Source: Verrucomicrobiota bacterium
GTDB lineage: Bacteria; Verrucomicrobiota; Verrucomicrobiia; Methylacidiphilales; JBCCWR01
DNA: 64,000 nucleotides
Direction of reading: 5' to 3'
Assembly: GCA_039192515.1 (NCBI GenBank)
Contig: JBCCXA010000007.1
Location: 1 to 64,000 of the forward strand
Part shown: positions 37,801 through 46,664 of the stretch, one piece after another
Position numbering within the stretch: position 1 is the first letter of the stretch
Layout: each line of letters opens with the position of its first letter
Notes under the pieces: generated by a model
The model's input: only the letters and a program-made list of their open reading frames with translations
What the model was told of the DNA's origin: nothing
Database searches by the model: none
Program-made: the position numbers and the translations under genes

Positions 37801-40800
37801 GGAAAGCATCTCGGGTTTTCTCGTGGCAGTCGAGGAGAAGTTTGTCTAAAGATTTACGGTCATTTTCACTTATATAATCCAATAAAGAATGGTCACTGAG
37901 CTCTAAGGCATTATCAGAAAAGAGTTTCTGAGCCAAACGATTTGATTTTAGGATGTGGTTTGACCCATTAAGAATCATCGCAGGCGTTGCCTCTTGTTCA
38001 AAAACAGCACTGAGATGGGCTTCTGTCTTTTTGTTGGATTTTTCTAACTGTCTGATTTTGGATAAGTCCGTTAGAATAGAAACAGTTAAAGACGTAGGGC
38101 CTTCAAGATTGTTGAAGGTGATACGGCTTAGATTTAACCGGCCCCAGATAGTTTGGCCTGATTTTCCTTCAAAACGTTTTTCTATTTCATAAAATGGATG
38201 ATCTCCACTATTGAGCTTGTTCCACTCATCCTCCTGAATCGGGCTGTCTCCAGGGTGAATAAGGTCATCCCAAGTTTTGAAACGCAGTTCTTCGGATGTG
38301 TAGCCTAGTAGGCTTAAAAAAGAGTGGTTAGCTCGTAGGAAATTTCCTGTGTCATTGGTGAGCGCTACAGTTAACGTTGGGTGGTTGAAGAGTTTGTCTA
38401 GCTGCTCAGATTTGTTCTTTAAACTGTTCTTATCTAAAAAGCTTTCGGTGCGATTATCAACAAGGAGTATGAAGTACTGGGTTTCATGATGTTGGTCACG
38501 TATACATTCTAGAGTTAAAACAACAAAGAGTTTTTTGCCGTCTAATCCCTCTATATGAAGATTGGTGCAGAGTTTGTCCTTTTTTTCTTTTACATACTCT
38601 TGCCATTGCTTAGAAAAGCTTTCTCCAACAAGTATTTGATCGATTGCCTTTCCTAAAACCTCCTCTTTAGTGATAGCGAGCATTTCAACAAAGGACTGGT
38701 TTGTCTGTTCAATAAGGCCATCCTTAGAGATGAAAAGTAGCCCCATGTTGTGAAGCTCTAAGGCCGATTGCACAGGTGTGTCGCTAGCTTTTAAAGCGGC
38801 TTCTTGTTTCTTGAAATCTGAAACATCTTGCAGTTCCACTATGTAGAAACTTTGATCGCCTTTACCTAGTAAGGATAGATGAATACTAATGATGCTATCT
38901 TTAAACTTTTGGTCTTTGCTGCTTTGTTCCCATTTAAATTGGTGCCTCTTACCAGCTAAGCAATGGCCGATTTGTTCTTGAATCTTTGCCTTTTCAGTTT
39001 TTAGGATATCATTGAGTTTCTTGCCGCTAAGATGTGCATGACCTAAGAGTGACTCTGCGGTGTTATTTGAATGGATAATGATGCCTTGATTATTGGCGAT
39101 AATAAGTCCGCTTGTAGCGGATTTGAGCAGGATATTGAGCTTGCTGGCCTCTAGTTCGTAAAGTCCTTGTAGGTTTCTATAATCACTTTGAAGACCTTTA
39201 ATTGGACTTAGATCTTCAGCAATGCCCAAGATATGAATTAACCCGCCTTCTTTATCCTGAATGGCTCGTATGGTGAGATTGCATGTTCGCTTTTCATTCT
39301 CTGCGGTCAGCAGAGAAATTTCTTTTTGCAGGCGACCTTTTTTGCTTTTGGATACTTCTTTAAGATAAGTCTGAATTTTTTTAAAGTCACTTTCAGCCAA
39401 TACATCTGTTAGGCCAAGTTTCTTAAGTTCCTCTGTTGTTCTAAGAACCATGTTGGCAAAGGCTGGGTTTACAGCTTGGAATTTTCCTTCGAGGTTTAAA
39501 ATGAACTGTCCGTTTGGTGAAGCTTGAAAAGCTTCATCGCTTGCAGTGACTTGTCTAGATAGTTGAATATCAAGAGTCTCTAAAGTTAGATTGTCCTCAA
39601 AGGTGAGTATACCACCTATGATTTTATTTTTTTTGCGAAGCGCAGTAAGGCTCAAACGGACTGGTCGAGGGGCTTTGTCCTTTTGACTAACCTTGCATTC
39701 GATCTGGCAGTGGTGTCTCTCTGATGAGCGAAATTCCTCGATGGTGGTGGTCCAATGAACTTTATTCTCATCGGATACAATATCGCTAACTTTCTTGTGT
39801 GTGAATTCTTGCTCGCTCCATCCTAGTAGAGTCTCAAGGGAATTGTTGCAACTGAGAATAGTTTCGAAATCTTGATCAAGAGTTGCGAGGGAGATGGGTG
39901 AATGATCGACGGCAGCTGCGTAGCGTGTTGATAGTAGTGAGGCTCTTTGTTCTTTTTCTAGCTCTGATGTGATGTCTTGGGCAGTCACTAGAATGGAATC
40001 CAGTTTGTCCTCCTCATTGTGCACGCTAGTGAGAGAAAAATTTATTTGCTTTCGGGTAGTGGTTTTACCTTTGCCAGTTTTTATTTCTACTTTGTGTTTG
40101 AAAACCTGTGATGTGGTATGGCCTTTCAGGCAGTCATCTAAGGCTTTGATATCTTTACTTTCTTTGATGCCAAGTAATGAAGTAAAAGAAGTCTTTTCAA
40201 TTTCTTTGACATCAAGGCCTATGATCTTAGCAAATACTTGATTGCACTCGATGATCTTTGCCTTGTTATCTAGTATAACAATGGGCAAATGTGCAGAGTG
40301 CTTGATAGATTCGAAACGAGACTCATGAATGACCTTTTCCTCAGAAATACTTTTTAGGTCTTGCCGAATTTGGCGCACTTCAGTGAAGTCCTCTAGAACT
40401 TCTAGGAATAGAATCTCATCTGGATTGTCGCTATTGAGCAGCGTGACGTGAATTTTGCCCCAGAATATAGAACCTTCTTTGCAAACAAAGCGCTTTTCTA
40501 GGTCAAAGCCTTGCCGTTTGCCGTCTAGACATTCTTTCCGCAGTCTAGCCTCTTGTTCGTGATCTTTTGAGTCGGTGATGTCTGTGTGACGCTTCATGCG
40601 AAGTTCCCCCCAGCGGTAACCTAAACGCTCTAGCATGACGTTATTCATGCGCTTGAAGAAACCTTTGGCGGAGGTCGCACAACAGCCCATAGTGCCATTA
40701 TTGAACAAAGCGTCGAAACGCCTCTGTAAATTAGCTAACTCAGCTTCAGCCTTTTTCTTGCCAGAGAAAAAGGCCACTTCAGCAGCAACTCTGCCACTGA

Positions 40801-41803
40801 GAGCTTTGAAGACGCCGCGAATAATGGCAATATTTTTGAGAGGCTTTGTATCGGCTGCGACTAGATATCCGCAAACTTTTCCTTCCGCATTGATTAATGA
40901 GATACCTGCAAAACCAGAAATTTTATTTTTCTTTAGAAAAGAATCTTCAGAGTATTTCTCTGAGGCCGCTTGGATTCCTGCAACAAACTTATTGGTAGCG
41001 ATTCCCTCCAAAGGGGAGCCCTGTAGTGAATAGTTGAAATTTTCAACGCTTGCCCCCTGGCAAGTCACAGCAAGTGTCTTGGTGATCTCCCTTTTGGCTG
41101 GCAATTGTTCTGTGACAAAAACCCATTCGACTTCTAGTACTTCGGCTATTTTTTTGGTTAATAGGCCCAAGAAGGCAGTGCCTGATCGCTTGAAAAAAAT
41201 TTCCTGAACAGAGCGGATAGCAGCTTCCTCCTTTAAGGTTCGTTCTTCTGATGCTTTCAGCGATAGGTAATTAATCAAAAGTGTGCCAGCATTCTTAAAA
41301 CGTTTGTTTAAAGAGGGCGTCATGCGCCTTTCATTATCATCAACAAAGCACAGTGCTCCTATAACTTCGTCTGAAGCTCTTAGCGGCATGATCGCGCCAA
41401 AGCGGACGATTCCATCTGCGGGGTCTGTTTTGACACCTTTGGGGTAAGGGACTAGTTTTGAAAACGAGGCAATGTCATCATCCTTTGACTCAGTTAATTG
41501 CCTGGTGATGTCATCGTGAATCGAGGAGAGCTTGAAGGGTCTTTGGGAGTCTTCCCAAACGATTTCTGCTTCATGCGTGCATACAAAAACGCAAGGCGCT
41601 TTTAGGGAGTCCATCATAAGGGAACCAATTTGTTTAAAAAGCTCCTTACTAAAGTCGTTAAGAGTGAAAGGTAAATGATGGGCAGAACCTGCTGTCGGTG
41701 CAGGCACTTCGATGGAGTCTTCTTCGTTAATTAAGCTTTGTTTTTCTCTTGAAAATAAGCGGGCGACGTTACGGGTATTTAAATAAGGGAATGGTTTTTT
41801 CAC
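34817..41803 (-). CDS. Giant GAF/multi-PAS protein lacking a kinase domain
   Basis: This 2328-residue protein starts at GTG 41803. Two GAF-like domains (residues about 40-165 and 190-350) are followed by about eight PAS domains (about 358-1375), a long coiled coil (about 1380-1655, rich in EELxxxLxE heptads), three more PAS domains, a Pro-rich linker (about 2035-2130, with PPPPLPSQG) and a final PAS (about 2145-2250). No transmembrane segment is seen. The end, SELNTYIANIFNKKLIALSS to the stop, resembles a DHp helix where HDFNN would be expected, but the His is absent and no ATPase domain follows. It probably acts as a cytoplasmic sensing scaffold. It heads the rsm22-cinA-recA gene string, 17 bp upstream. 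Confidence 0.85.
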   Translation of the reverse strand: MKKPFPYLNTRNVARLFSREKQSLINEEDSIEVPAPTAGSAHHLPFTLNDFSKELFKQIGSLMMDSLKAPCVFVCTHEAEIVWEDSQRPFKLSSIHDDITRQLTESKDDDIASFSKLVPYPKGVKTDPADGIVRFGAIMPLRASDEVIGALCFVDDNERRMTPSLNKRFKNAGTLLINYLSLKASEERTLKEEAAIRSVQEIFFKRSGTAFLGLLTKKIAEVLEVEWVFVTEQLPAKREITKTLAVTCQGASVENFNYSLQGSPLEGIATNKFVAGIQAASEKYSEDSFLKKNKISGFAGISLINAEGKVCGYLVAADTKPLKNIAIIRGVFKALSGRVAAEVAFFSGKKKAEAELANLQRRFDALFNNGTMGCCATSAKGFFKRMNNVMLERLGYRWGELRMKRHTDITDSKDHEQEARLRKECLDGKRQGFDLEKRFVCKEGSIFWGKIHVTLLNSDNPDEILFLEVLEDFTEVRQIRQDLKSISEEKVIHESRFESIKHSAHLPIVILDNKAKIIECNQVFAKIIGLDVKEIEKTSFTSLLGIKESKDIKALDDCLKGHTTSQVFKHKVEIKTGKGKTTTRKQINFSLTSVHNEEDKLDSILVTAQDITSELEKEQRASLLSTRYAAAVDHSPISLATLDQDFETILSCNNSLETLLGWSEQEFTHKKVSDIVSDENKVHWTTTIEEFRSSERHHCQIECKVSQKDKAPRPVRLSLTALRKKNKIIGGILTFEDNLTLETLDIQLSRQVTASDEAFQASPNGQFILNLEGKFQAVNPAFANMVLRTTEELKKLGLTDVLAESDFKKIQTYLKEVSKSKKGRLQKEISLLTAENEKRTCNLTIRAIQDKEGGLIHILGIAEDLSPIKGLQSDYRNLQGLYELEASKLNILLKSATSGLIIANNQGIIIHSNNTAESLLGHAHLSGKKLNDILKTEKAKIQEQIGHCLAGKRHQFKWEQSSKDQKFKDSIISIHLSLLGKGDQSFYIVELQDVSDFKKQEAALKASDTPVQSALELHNMGLLFISKDGLIEQTNQSFVEMLAITKEEVLGKAIDQILVGESFSKQWQEYVKEKKDKLCTNLHIEGLDGKKLFVVLTLECIRDQHHETQYFILLVDNRTESFLDKNSLKNKSEQLDKLFNHPTLTVALTNDTGNFLRANHSFLSLLGYTSEELRFKTWDDLIHPGDSPIQEDEWNKLNSGDHPFYEIEKRFEGKSGQTIWGRLNLSRITFNNLEGPTSLTVSILTDLSKIRQLEKSNKKTEAHLSAVFEQEATPAMILNGSNHILKSNRLAQKLFSDNALELSDHSLLDYISENDRKSLDKLLLDCHEKTRDAFRIEASFVIHEQLIPVQLTGSLIKQEGLSDWSVVLMIEDLSQIKQLQAELETEHEDKQSLGEELQDRKTTIISLESSLEDHRKQLEETQSQIKELEKQLAEENNSHSETTSKLQETRHELEEMKSSLSETTETLNETITSLEKSENYLSEKEESLKQAKENISQLEQDLTDINNTLDETKIELDAKHVALDSANQDLKKSEASLETERTIAKDLERQIQELNTTIESSQEEQSQLHQELASTNERTRELENRLSQKTDTIESHEVSLNQSTAELDKTKLRIAELENALEKSNAQIREHESELEAANTNNIDLENRLSDRKETLESQKSALTNLIEQWPVPIFILDEEGQASHVNRKALEWTGYDNAEEIHMNALFIAEEGVDEKELRTKCWHDELEQYQADGALVKKNTQATWARVHGFKSSILDDSKIICLMEDLSKLNEAKTIADDAETRFIGLASSSIMGVALTNAEDEIVFANQTFAHWLGKSRDSLLQRKLNQFHSKGFIPTNMDQASDLLSGKLNQYVTEIHWESPVTSALKTRCSINAVRSGDGSIWCKFYVFEQIQESQTTTETENFSTLLDLQVAETRLSTLFGSVDYPSAMLDNQGRFMEANSALSTLFQFQSEEDWKGRKFSELAVEGAKSAIDSLQQKLESKLRTEVQIEDKFINQENQTFSAVLKMNGVYTADAKLECIFVFLEKRSPNISPLLEGVTLDEANTPPPPLPSQGVQPPPSPESESKKNLKLPLDVAKNLPLKSFTGASSITPFKLPSKKSKSSEADKEALKQETPLAEDTPVNTPQKTEFPAAKSQIVNNNKANPNSEAFLTADHNGRISLMNLQASDLLGCDYQDCIGKELSEVYHVLNQKQIHLEGAASSHILLETSIRHTSGGKIDLIQSTQPLMDISGELKGTAIIFRDTESLNQLEEELTDKGQIKNSSELNTYIANIFNKKLIALSSTAMEELPELQKELSLTDRDNLAQKNLSLINKIEERLYLID

Positions 41804-41947
41804 AACCTACGCATTTGTTGGGGAATTATTCATCTGAAGGCAAAATCATGTAAACTGAGCATTAGGTTATAACCCTTGCCAAGAGATCACAAGTAAGATT
41901 CTATCTAGCGGTCTAGTCCGCAGCTTGAATTCTATGGATAAGTTTAT

Positions 41948-43456
41948 ATGGTGGTGAATATGGGTGCTAATGAGTCTTACCAAAACCTCTTAGAGCGAAC
42001 CAGGCGAGTCGCTCTGCTTAACTCCACTTCTAGTCTTCTGAGCTGGGATCAAGAAACCTACATGCCAGAGCAGGCAGTCCAGTATCGCTCCGAGCAACTG
42101 GCTTTTTTATCCGGCCAATCGCATAGGCTATTCACAGCGGCAGAAGTTGATGGTTGGTTAAAAGACTGTGAGGATCATGATTTTGAAACGGAAGGTAAAG
42201 AAGCAGTTAATGTTCGAGAATGGCGTAGATCATATGATCGGGCGACTAAGTTGCCGTCAGTTCTTGTAGAGGATATCAGCAAAACGACTGCTCTGGGGCG
42301 TTCGGTCTGGGTGCAAGCACGCAAGAACAAGAAATTTTCTGAGTTTAAGGACACGCTCCAAAAAATTGTTCAACTTAATCTCCAGTGTGCGGAGCACTGG
42401 GGCTATGAGGATTCTCCCTATGATGCGCTTCTAGAGGAGTATGAGGCAGGTGCACGTTCCTCCGAATTACAGAAACTATTTGCTGAGCTTGGTCCCAGGC
42501 AGTCGGAAATAGTTAAAGAGCTGACAGAGAAAAGCCAAAAGATTCCAGAGGATTTGCTTTATGGAGATTACCCAGTAGAAAAACAGCAAGCATTTAACAG
42601 GCGAGTAGCAGAGGCATTTGGTTTTGATTTCGAGCAAGGCAGAATTGATCAAACCACTCATCCCTTTTGCACAGAATTGGGGCCAAGGGATTGTCGCTTG
42701 ACTACGCGGTACAATATTAAAGATTTTACGCAATCGCTATATGGTGTTTTGCATGAAGCTGGGCATGGGTTGTATGAGCAAGGTTTACCTGAGGAGGATT
42801 TTGGAACGCCTTGCGGGGATGCTGTGTCTCTGGGAATCCATGAATCTCAATCTCGGCTTTGGGAAAACAAGGTAGGTCGTGCCAAAGAATTTTGGGAATA
42901 CTGGCATCCTATTGCTTGTGAATATTTTCCGGGCTTAGCTAAACTCTCGGCAAGTCAGATTACAGCAGCAGTAAATCGTGTTCAGCCCTCGTTTATTCGA
43001 GTGGAAGCTGATGATGTGACCTATGATTTGCATATTTTGCTACGTTTTAAAATTGAACTAGAGGTAATGGAAGGAAGGTTGAAGGTAGAGGATATACCTG
43101 CTTTTTGGAATGAAAGATTTAATGAGCTATTTGGCTTAGATGTGCCGGATGATTCAGAGGGTTGCCTACAAGACATTCACTGGTCATTGGGTAGTTTTGG
43201 CTACTTCCCAACCTACTCACTAGGCAACTTAAATGCGGCACAGCTCTATCACAAAGCACTGGATCAAAATCCGAATATTTTGACCGAAGTACAAGGCGGC
43301 AATTACCGGGCCCTTCTCAAGTGGCTGCAAGAAAATATCCATCAGTCTGGTAAAAGACTTCTAGCACCCGAACTTATGGAAAAGGCAACGGGCGTCAAAC
43401 TCTCAATCGAGCCTCACTTAAAGGATCTAAGGGCCAAGGCAGAGCTTATTTCCTAA
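41948..43456 (+). CDS. Carboxypeptidase Taq, metallopeptidase family M32
   Basis: This 502-residue cytoplasmic zinc carboxypeptidase matches the usual M32 length. The zinc motif HEAGHGLYEQGL lies near residue 269, with the third ligand in GIHESQSRLWEN about 30 residues on. LLSWDQETYMP, RITTRYN-like RLTTRYNIKDF and VRVEADDVTYDLHILLRFK-type segments are typical. It removes C-terminal residues except Pro. Start may be 41948 or the in-frame ATG at 41960. It is transcribed divergently from the giant PAS gene. Confidence 0.96.
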   Translation: MVVNMGANESYQNLLERTRRVALLNSTSSLLSWDQETYMPEQAVQYRSEQLAFLSGQSHRLFTAAEVDGWLKDCEDHDFETEGKEAVNVREWRRSYDRATKLPSVLVEDISKTTALGRSVWVQARKNKKFSEFKDTLQKIVQLNLQCAEHWGYEDSPYDALLEEYEAGARSSELQKLFAELGPRQSEIVKELTEKSQKIPEDLLYGDYPVEKQQAFNRRVAEAFGFDFEQGRIDQTTHPFCTELGPRDCRLTTRYNIKDFTQSLYGVLHEAGHGLYEQGLPEEDFGTPCGDAVSLGIHESQSRLWENKVGRAKEFWEYWHPIACEYFPGLAKLSASQITAAVNRVQPSFIRVEADDVTYDLHILLRFKIELEVMEGRLKVEDIPAFWNERFNELFGLDVPDDSEGCLQDIHWSLGSFGYFPTYSLGNLNAAQLYHKALDQNPNILTEVQGGNYRALLKWLQENIHQSGKRLLAPELMEKATGVKLSIEPHLKDLRAKAELIS

Positions 43457-43463
43457 GGCTCTC

Positions 43464-43889
43464 CTACAGTTTCTTGAGTGCATTAATGAAGGCCTTGGGC
43501 CCGCCTTCCATATAGCCTAACTGCCCCAGTTTCTTTTCTTTGCCGTCGAGAACAATAATGGTAGGGAAACCACGGATGCCATATTTTTTGGCTAAAGCGT
43601 CATTCGCCTTCTTTTGCTCGGCAGATTGCTTCTTTTTATTAGGGAAGTCGACTTCTAGTAAAACCAAATTTTCTGCGGCATACTTTTTGAATTCATCTTT
43701 TGAAAATACTTCTTTATCCAGCCTGATGCACCATCCACACCAGTCAGATCCGGTGAAATCCATCAGAAGCTTCTTATCTTCGTTTTTAGCTTGCGCAAGC
43801 GCCTTCTCATAATCAGTGAGCCATCCTTCTCCGGCTATCCCTGTGGAAGCCATTATTACAGCTATACATGCTGATAATAGAAATTTCAT
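43464..43889 (-). CDS. Exported thioredoxin-like protein
   Basis: This 141-residue protein is counted from ATG 43889, preceded by AAAGGA; an upstream frame extension to 43913 is unlikely. A signal peptide (MKFLLSACIAVIMASTGIAG) is followed by a thioredoxin fold with DFTGSDWCGWCIRLDKEVF, so WCGWC is the redox-active site. YGIRGFPTIIVLDGKEKKLG carries the cis-Pro. It probably works in the periplasm on disulfides. It is convergent with the M32 gene. Confidence 0.9.
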   Translation of the reverse strand: MKFLLSACIAVIMASTGIAGEGWLTDYEKALAQAKNEDKKLLMDFTGSDWCGWCIRLDKEVFSKDEFKKYAAENLVLLEVDFPNKKKQSAEQKKANDALAKKYGIRGFPTIIVLDGKEKKLGQLGYMEGGPKAFINALKKL

Positions 43890-44005
43890 TGTAAGCGATC
43901 CTTTCTGTAACATTGTTTATTTGTATATACCATAGGACGTTGGATGCGGCCACTGCATTCCCTGATAATTTAAAAAAAGAAATTCCCTTTGCTGGGGTGG
44001 ACGTT

Positions 44006-45700
44006 ATGTTTTTTGCTGTGAGTTATCAAGTCCTGGCTAGAAAATACCGCCCCCAAAGCTTTGATGAGGTTGTTGGGCAGCAGCATGTCATTCGGACTTT
44101 GAAAAATGCCATTGCAACTGGACGTATTCCGCATGCCTTTTTATTTGTAGGCCCGAGGGGAATTGGTAAAACTTCGACAGCTAGAATTCTGGCAAAGGCG
44201 CTTAATTGCCAGAATGGTCCTCAATCTGACTTTGATCCTCAAGATGAGGTTTGTCTGGAGATAGCAGAAGGACGTTGCATGGACGTCTTAGAAATTGACG
44301 GAGCTTCCAACAATGGAGTGGAGCAGGTGCGTGATTTACGAGACAATGTCCAATATGCACCGACACGAGGTAAATTTAAACTCTATGTCATCGACGAAGT
44401 TCACATGCTTTCTACTGCTGCGTTTAACGCGCTTTTAAAGACATTAGAAGAACCCCCTGCTCATGTTAAATTTATCTTTGCTACCACGGAAGTGCATAAG
44501 TTGCCGGCCACTATATTGTCGCGTTGTCAACGGTTCGACCTTAAGCGCATATCTGCTGAGGATATTGCAGGGCATTTGCGCTATATTTGCGAACAAGAGG
44601 GAATTACTATTGAATCCTCGGCGCTTAAGGTTTTGGCCCGTAATGCTGAAGGTGGACTAAGAGATGCGGAATCGGCACTGGAGCAGCTCATTAGTTTCTG
44701 CGGTAAAGAAATTAAGGAGAGTGATGTTCTAGAAGTTTTTGGTCTAAGTGGGCCGTCTGAAGTATGGGAGCTAGCCAAAAATGTATTAGCTGCAGATTCT
44801 GCTTCTGCGTTAATACAGGTGCGTAGACTCGCTGCAACGGGCAAAGATACCGAGAGGCTTACTAAAGAGCTGCTATACTATTTCCGGAACTTTCTACTTT
44901 TCCTTCTAACTCCCCAGGAAGCGGAAGCTCAGCTAGATGTCACTGAGTTCGAGCATTACCAAGGTGTGAGCACTAAGCCAAGCCAAGAGCTTCTTTTGGC
45001 TTATATAGATGAATTAATGACGTTGGAGGAAAAACTTCGCTTTGTATTAGTTAAGGATGTGGCATTTGAGATGGCTATCTTGCGTTTGGCCCAGCAAAAA
45101 CAGAAAATATCTTTGGAGGAAGTTATTCGTCATATTACAAGCGGAAGCCCGAATAAGGAGCTATCTACTAAAGCAGTAGCGCCTCCATCCGTGCCTCAAC
45201 CTCCACCGAGCAGTCAAGCCGAAGTGACTCCTCAAGTCTTAACTTCTGGGAAGAAGGAAACGGCTCACATACTACCCGCAAGTGCCCCTAAAGCAGAAAC
45301 GGTGCTGCATAAAGTGTCTGAACGGATGATCAAGAAAGATATTTCTTTCAGGCGCTATTTGGAAACCTGCACTTATAAGGAGTATGAGGAACCCAATTAT
45401 GTAGTGAGGATGACCTCTGGGAAGATGCTTTACGACGCATTTCTTAAATCCCCCAAATTTAAGTCGATCGAAAAAGCGATTGAGCAAGAACTCGGTGTCG
45501 GCACTAAGTTAGTGATTGATTTTATAGAGCGCCAAGAGGAAATTTCAGAAGTAGCGGAGCAAGCAGTGCCTAGCGATGCGAGGTCTGCACCCAGAGAAGC
45601 TCCATCGGTGACAAAAGAAGAGTTCCTTAATGATCCTTTGATTAAGCAAGCCATGGAAGCCTTTGATGCACGCATAGTAGAAGTGCGAAATTCATCTTAG
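44006..45700 (+). CDS. dnaX: DNA polymerase III subunit gamma/tau
   Basis: This 564-residue protein starts at ATG 44006 behind GGGGTGG; the frame extends upstream to 43913 without homology. The clamp-loader ATPase core has QVLARKYRPQSFDEVVGQ, Walker A GPRGIGKTSTA, Walker B YVIDEVHMLS and sensor-1 FIFATTEVHKLP. The zinc-module cysteines are reduced: LNCQNGPQSDF and EVCLEIAEG keep two, while the central CGxC pair is absent. A Pro-rich linker (about 400-430) and a short C-terminal domain follow. It leads the dnaX-ybaB-recR operon. Confidence 0.95.
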   Translation: MFFAVSYQVLARKYRPQSFDEVVGQQHVIRTLKNAIATGRIPHAFLFVGPRGIGKTSTARILAKALNCQNGPQSDFDPQDEVCLEIAEGRCMDVLEIDGASNNGVEQVRDLRDNVQYAPTRGKFKLYVIDEVHMLSTAAFNALLKTLEEPPAHVKFIFATTEVHKLPATILSRCQRFDLKRISAEDIAGHLRYICEQEGITIESSALKVLARNAEGGLRDAESALEQLISFCGKEIKESDVLEVFGLSGPSEVWELAKNVLAADSASALIQVRRLAATGKDTERLTKELLYYFRNFLLFLLTPQEAEAQLDVTEFEHYQGVSTKPSQELLLAYIDELMTLEEKLRFVLVKDVAFEMAILRLAQQKQKISLEEVIRHITSGSPNKELSTKAVAPPSVPQPPPSSQAEVTPQVLTSGKKETAHILPASAPKAETVLHKVSERMIKKDISFRRYLETCTYKEYEEPNYVVRMTSGKMLYDAFLKSPKFKSIEKAIEQELGVGTKLVIDFIERQEEISEVAEQAVPSDARSAPREAPSVTKEEFLNDPLIKQAMEAFDARIVEVRNSS

Positions 45701-45745
45701 AAAATTTTACATGCACCTTAAACCTAATAGAATTGGAGAAAAGCT

Positions 45746-46060
45746 ATGAACCCTATGAAACTAATGAAGCAAGCTCAAAAAATGCAGGCTGAGGCCCAGA
45801 AGATGGAAAATGAGCTCGCAAATAAACGATTTGAAGCTAGTGCTGGAGGAGGTGCCATAAAAGTCGTTGTAGATGGAAAAAGCCATTTACGTGATGTAGT
45901 AATTGATCCTGAAATATTAAAGGAAGGTGATGCGGAGATGCTTCAGGATTTCATTCTTACAGCTTATAGAGAATCCTCTGAAATGGCTGTAAAAGATCAA
46001 GAGGCTCAGATGAAGAAGCTTACTGCGGGCATGCAATTGCCTCCTGGGATGGGCTTCTAG
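45746..46060 (+). CDS. ybaB: YbaB/EbfC nucleoid-associated protein
   Basis: This 104-residue protein has the family features: a Met/Lys/Gln-rich start (MNPMKLMKQAQKMQAEAQKM), EASAGGGAIKVVVDGK and a C-terminal amphipathic helix. It binds DNA as a dimer. It lies between dnaX and recR, the classical arrangement. GGAGAAAAGC precedes the ATG. Confidence 0.95.
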   Translation: MNPMKLMKQAQKMQAEAQKMENELANKRFEASAGGGAIKVVVDGKSHLRDVVIDPEILKEGDAEMLQDFILTAYRESSEMAVKDQEAQMKKLTAGMQLPPGMGF

Positions 46061-46067
46061 ACTTCAG

Positions 46068-46664
46068 GTGGATTATCCTCTTTCCATAAAACAGTTGGTA
46101 GGTGCTCTGCGAGCATTGCCTTCCATAGGCCCTAGAAGTGCGGAGCGCCTAGCCTTATTTCTGATCCAAGAAGATCCACATATCGGACGTGAAATTAGTC
46201 GGACGATTCTTGAGGCCTTAGAAAAAATACAGCGCTGCCCCGAGTGCGGCTTTTTTACTGAAGCGGGAATATGTGAAATTTGTCGAGATGAGAAACGGAA
46301 TGGGAGATTAATTTGTTTGGTAGAAAGTGCTACAGATGTGCTGGCATTCGAGCGAAGTAAAAGTTTTGATGGTAAGTATCATGTCTTGGGTGGTGTACTT
46401 TCACCGCTTGACGGCATAGGTCCCGATGAGTTGAAAATTCCCAAGTTCTTAAGCAGAGTAGAGCGAGACTCTGTAAAGGAAGTCATTATTGGTTTGAACA
46501 CGGATGTTAAGGGAGAAACGACTTCAATCTACATAGCAGATAAGCTTAAGAAGATGGATGTTAAAGTTACGCGCCTAGCCACGGGGCTAAGTGTTGGAGG
46601 ATCGCTAGAGTTTGCAAATGCTCTAACGCTTGCACATGCGCTGCAGGATCGAAAAGCGATATGA
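46068..46664 (+). CDS. recR: Recombination protein RecR
   Basis: This 198-residue protein starts at GTG 46068, 7 bp after ybaB. LRALPSIGPRSAERLALFL forms the helix-hairpin-helix. CPECGFFTEAGICEIC is the zinc finger. VLGGVLSPLDGIGPDEL and VGGSLEFANALTLAHAL belong to the TOPRIM and C-terminal regions. It acts with RecFO to load RecA at gaps. Its stop overlaps the following HAD gene by four bases (ATGA). Confidence 0.97.
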   Translation: MDYPLSIKQLVGALRALPSIGPRSAERLALFLIQEDPHIGREISRTILEALEKIQRCPECGFFTEAGICEICRDEKRNGRLICLVESATDVLAFERSKSFDGKYHVLGGVLSPLDGIGPDELKIPKFLSRVERDSVKEVIIGLNTDVKGETTSIYIADKLKKMDVKVTRLATGLSVGGSLEFANALTLAHALQDRKAI

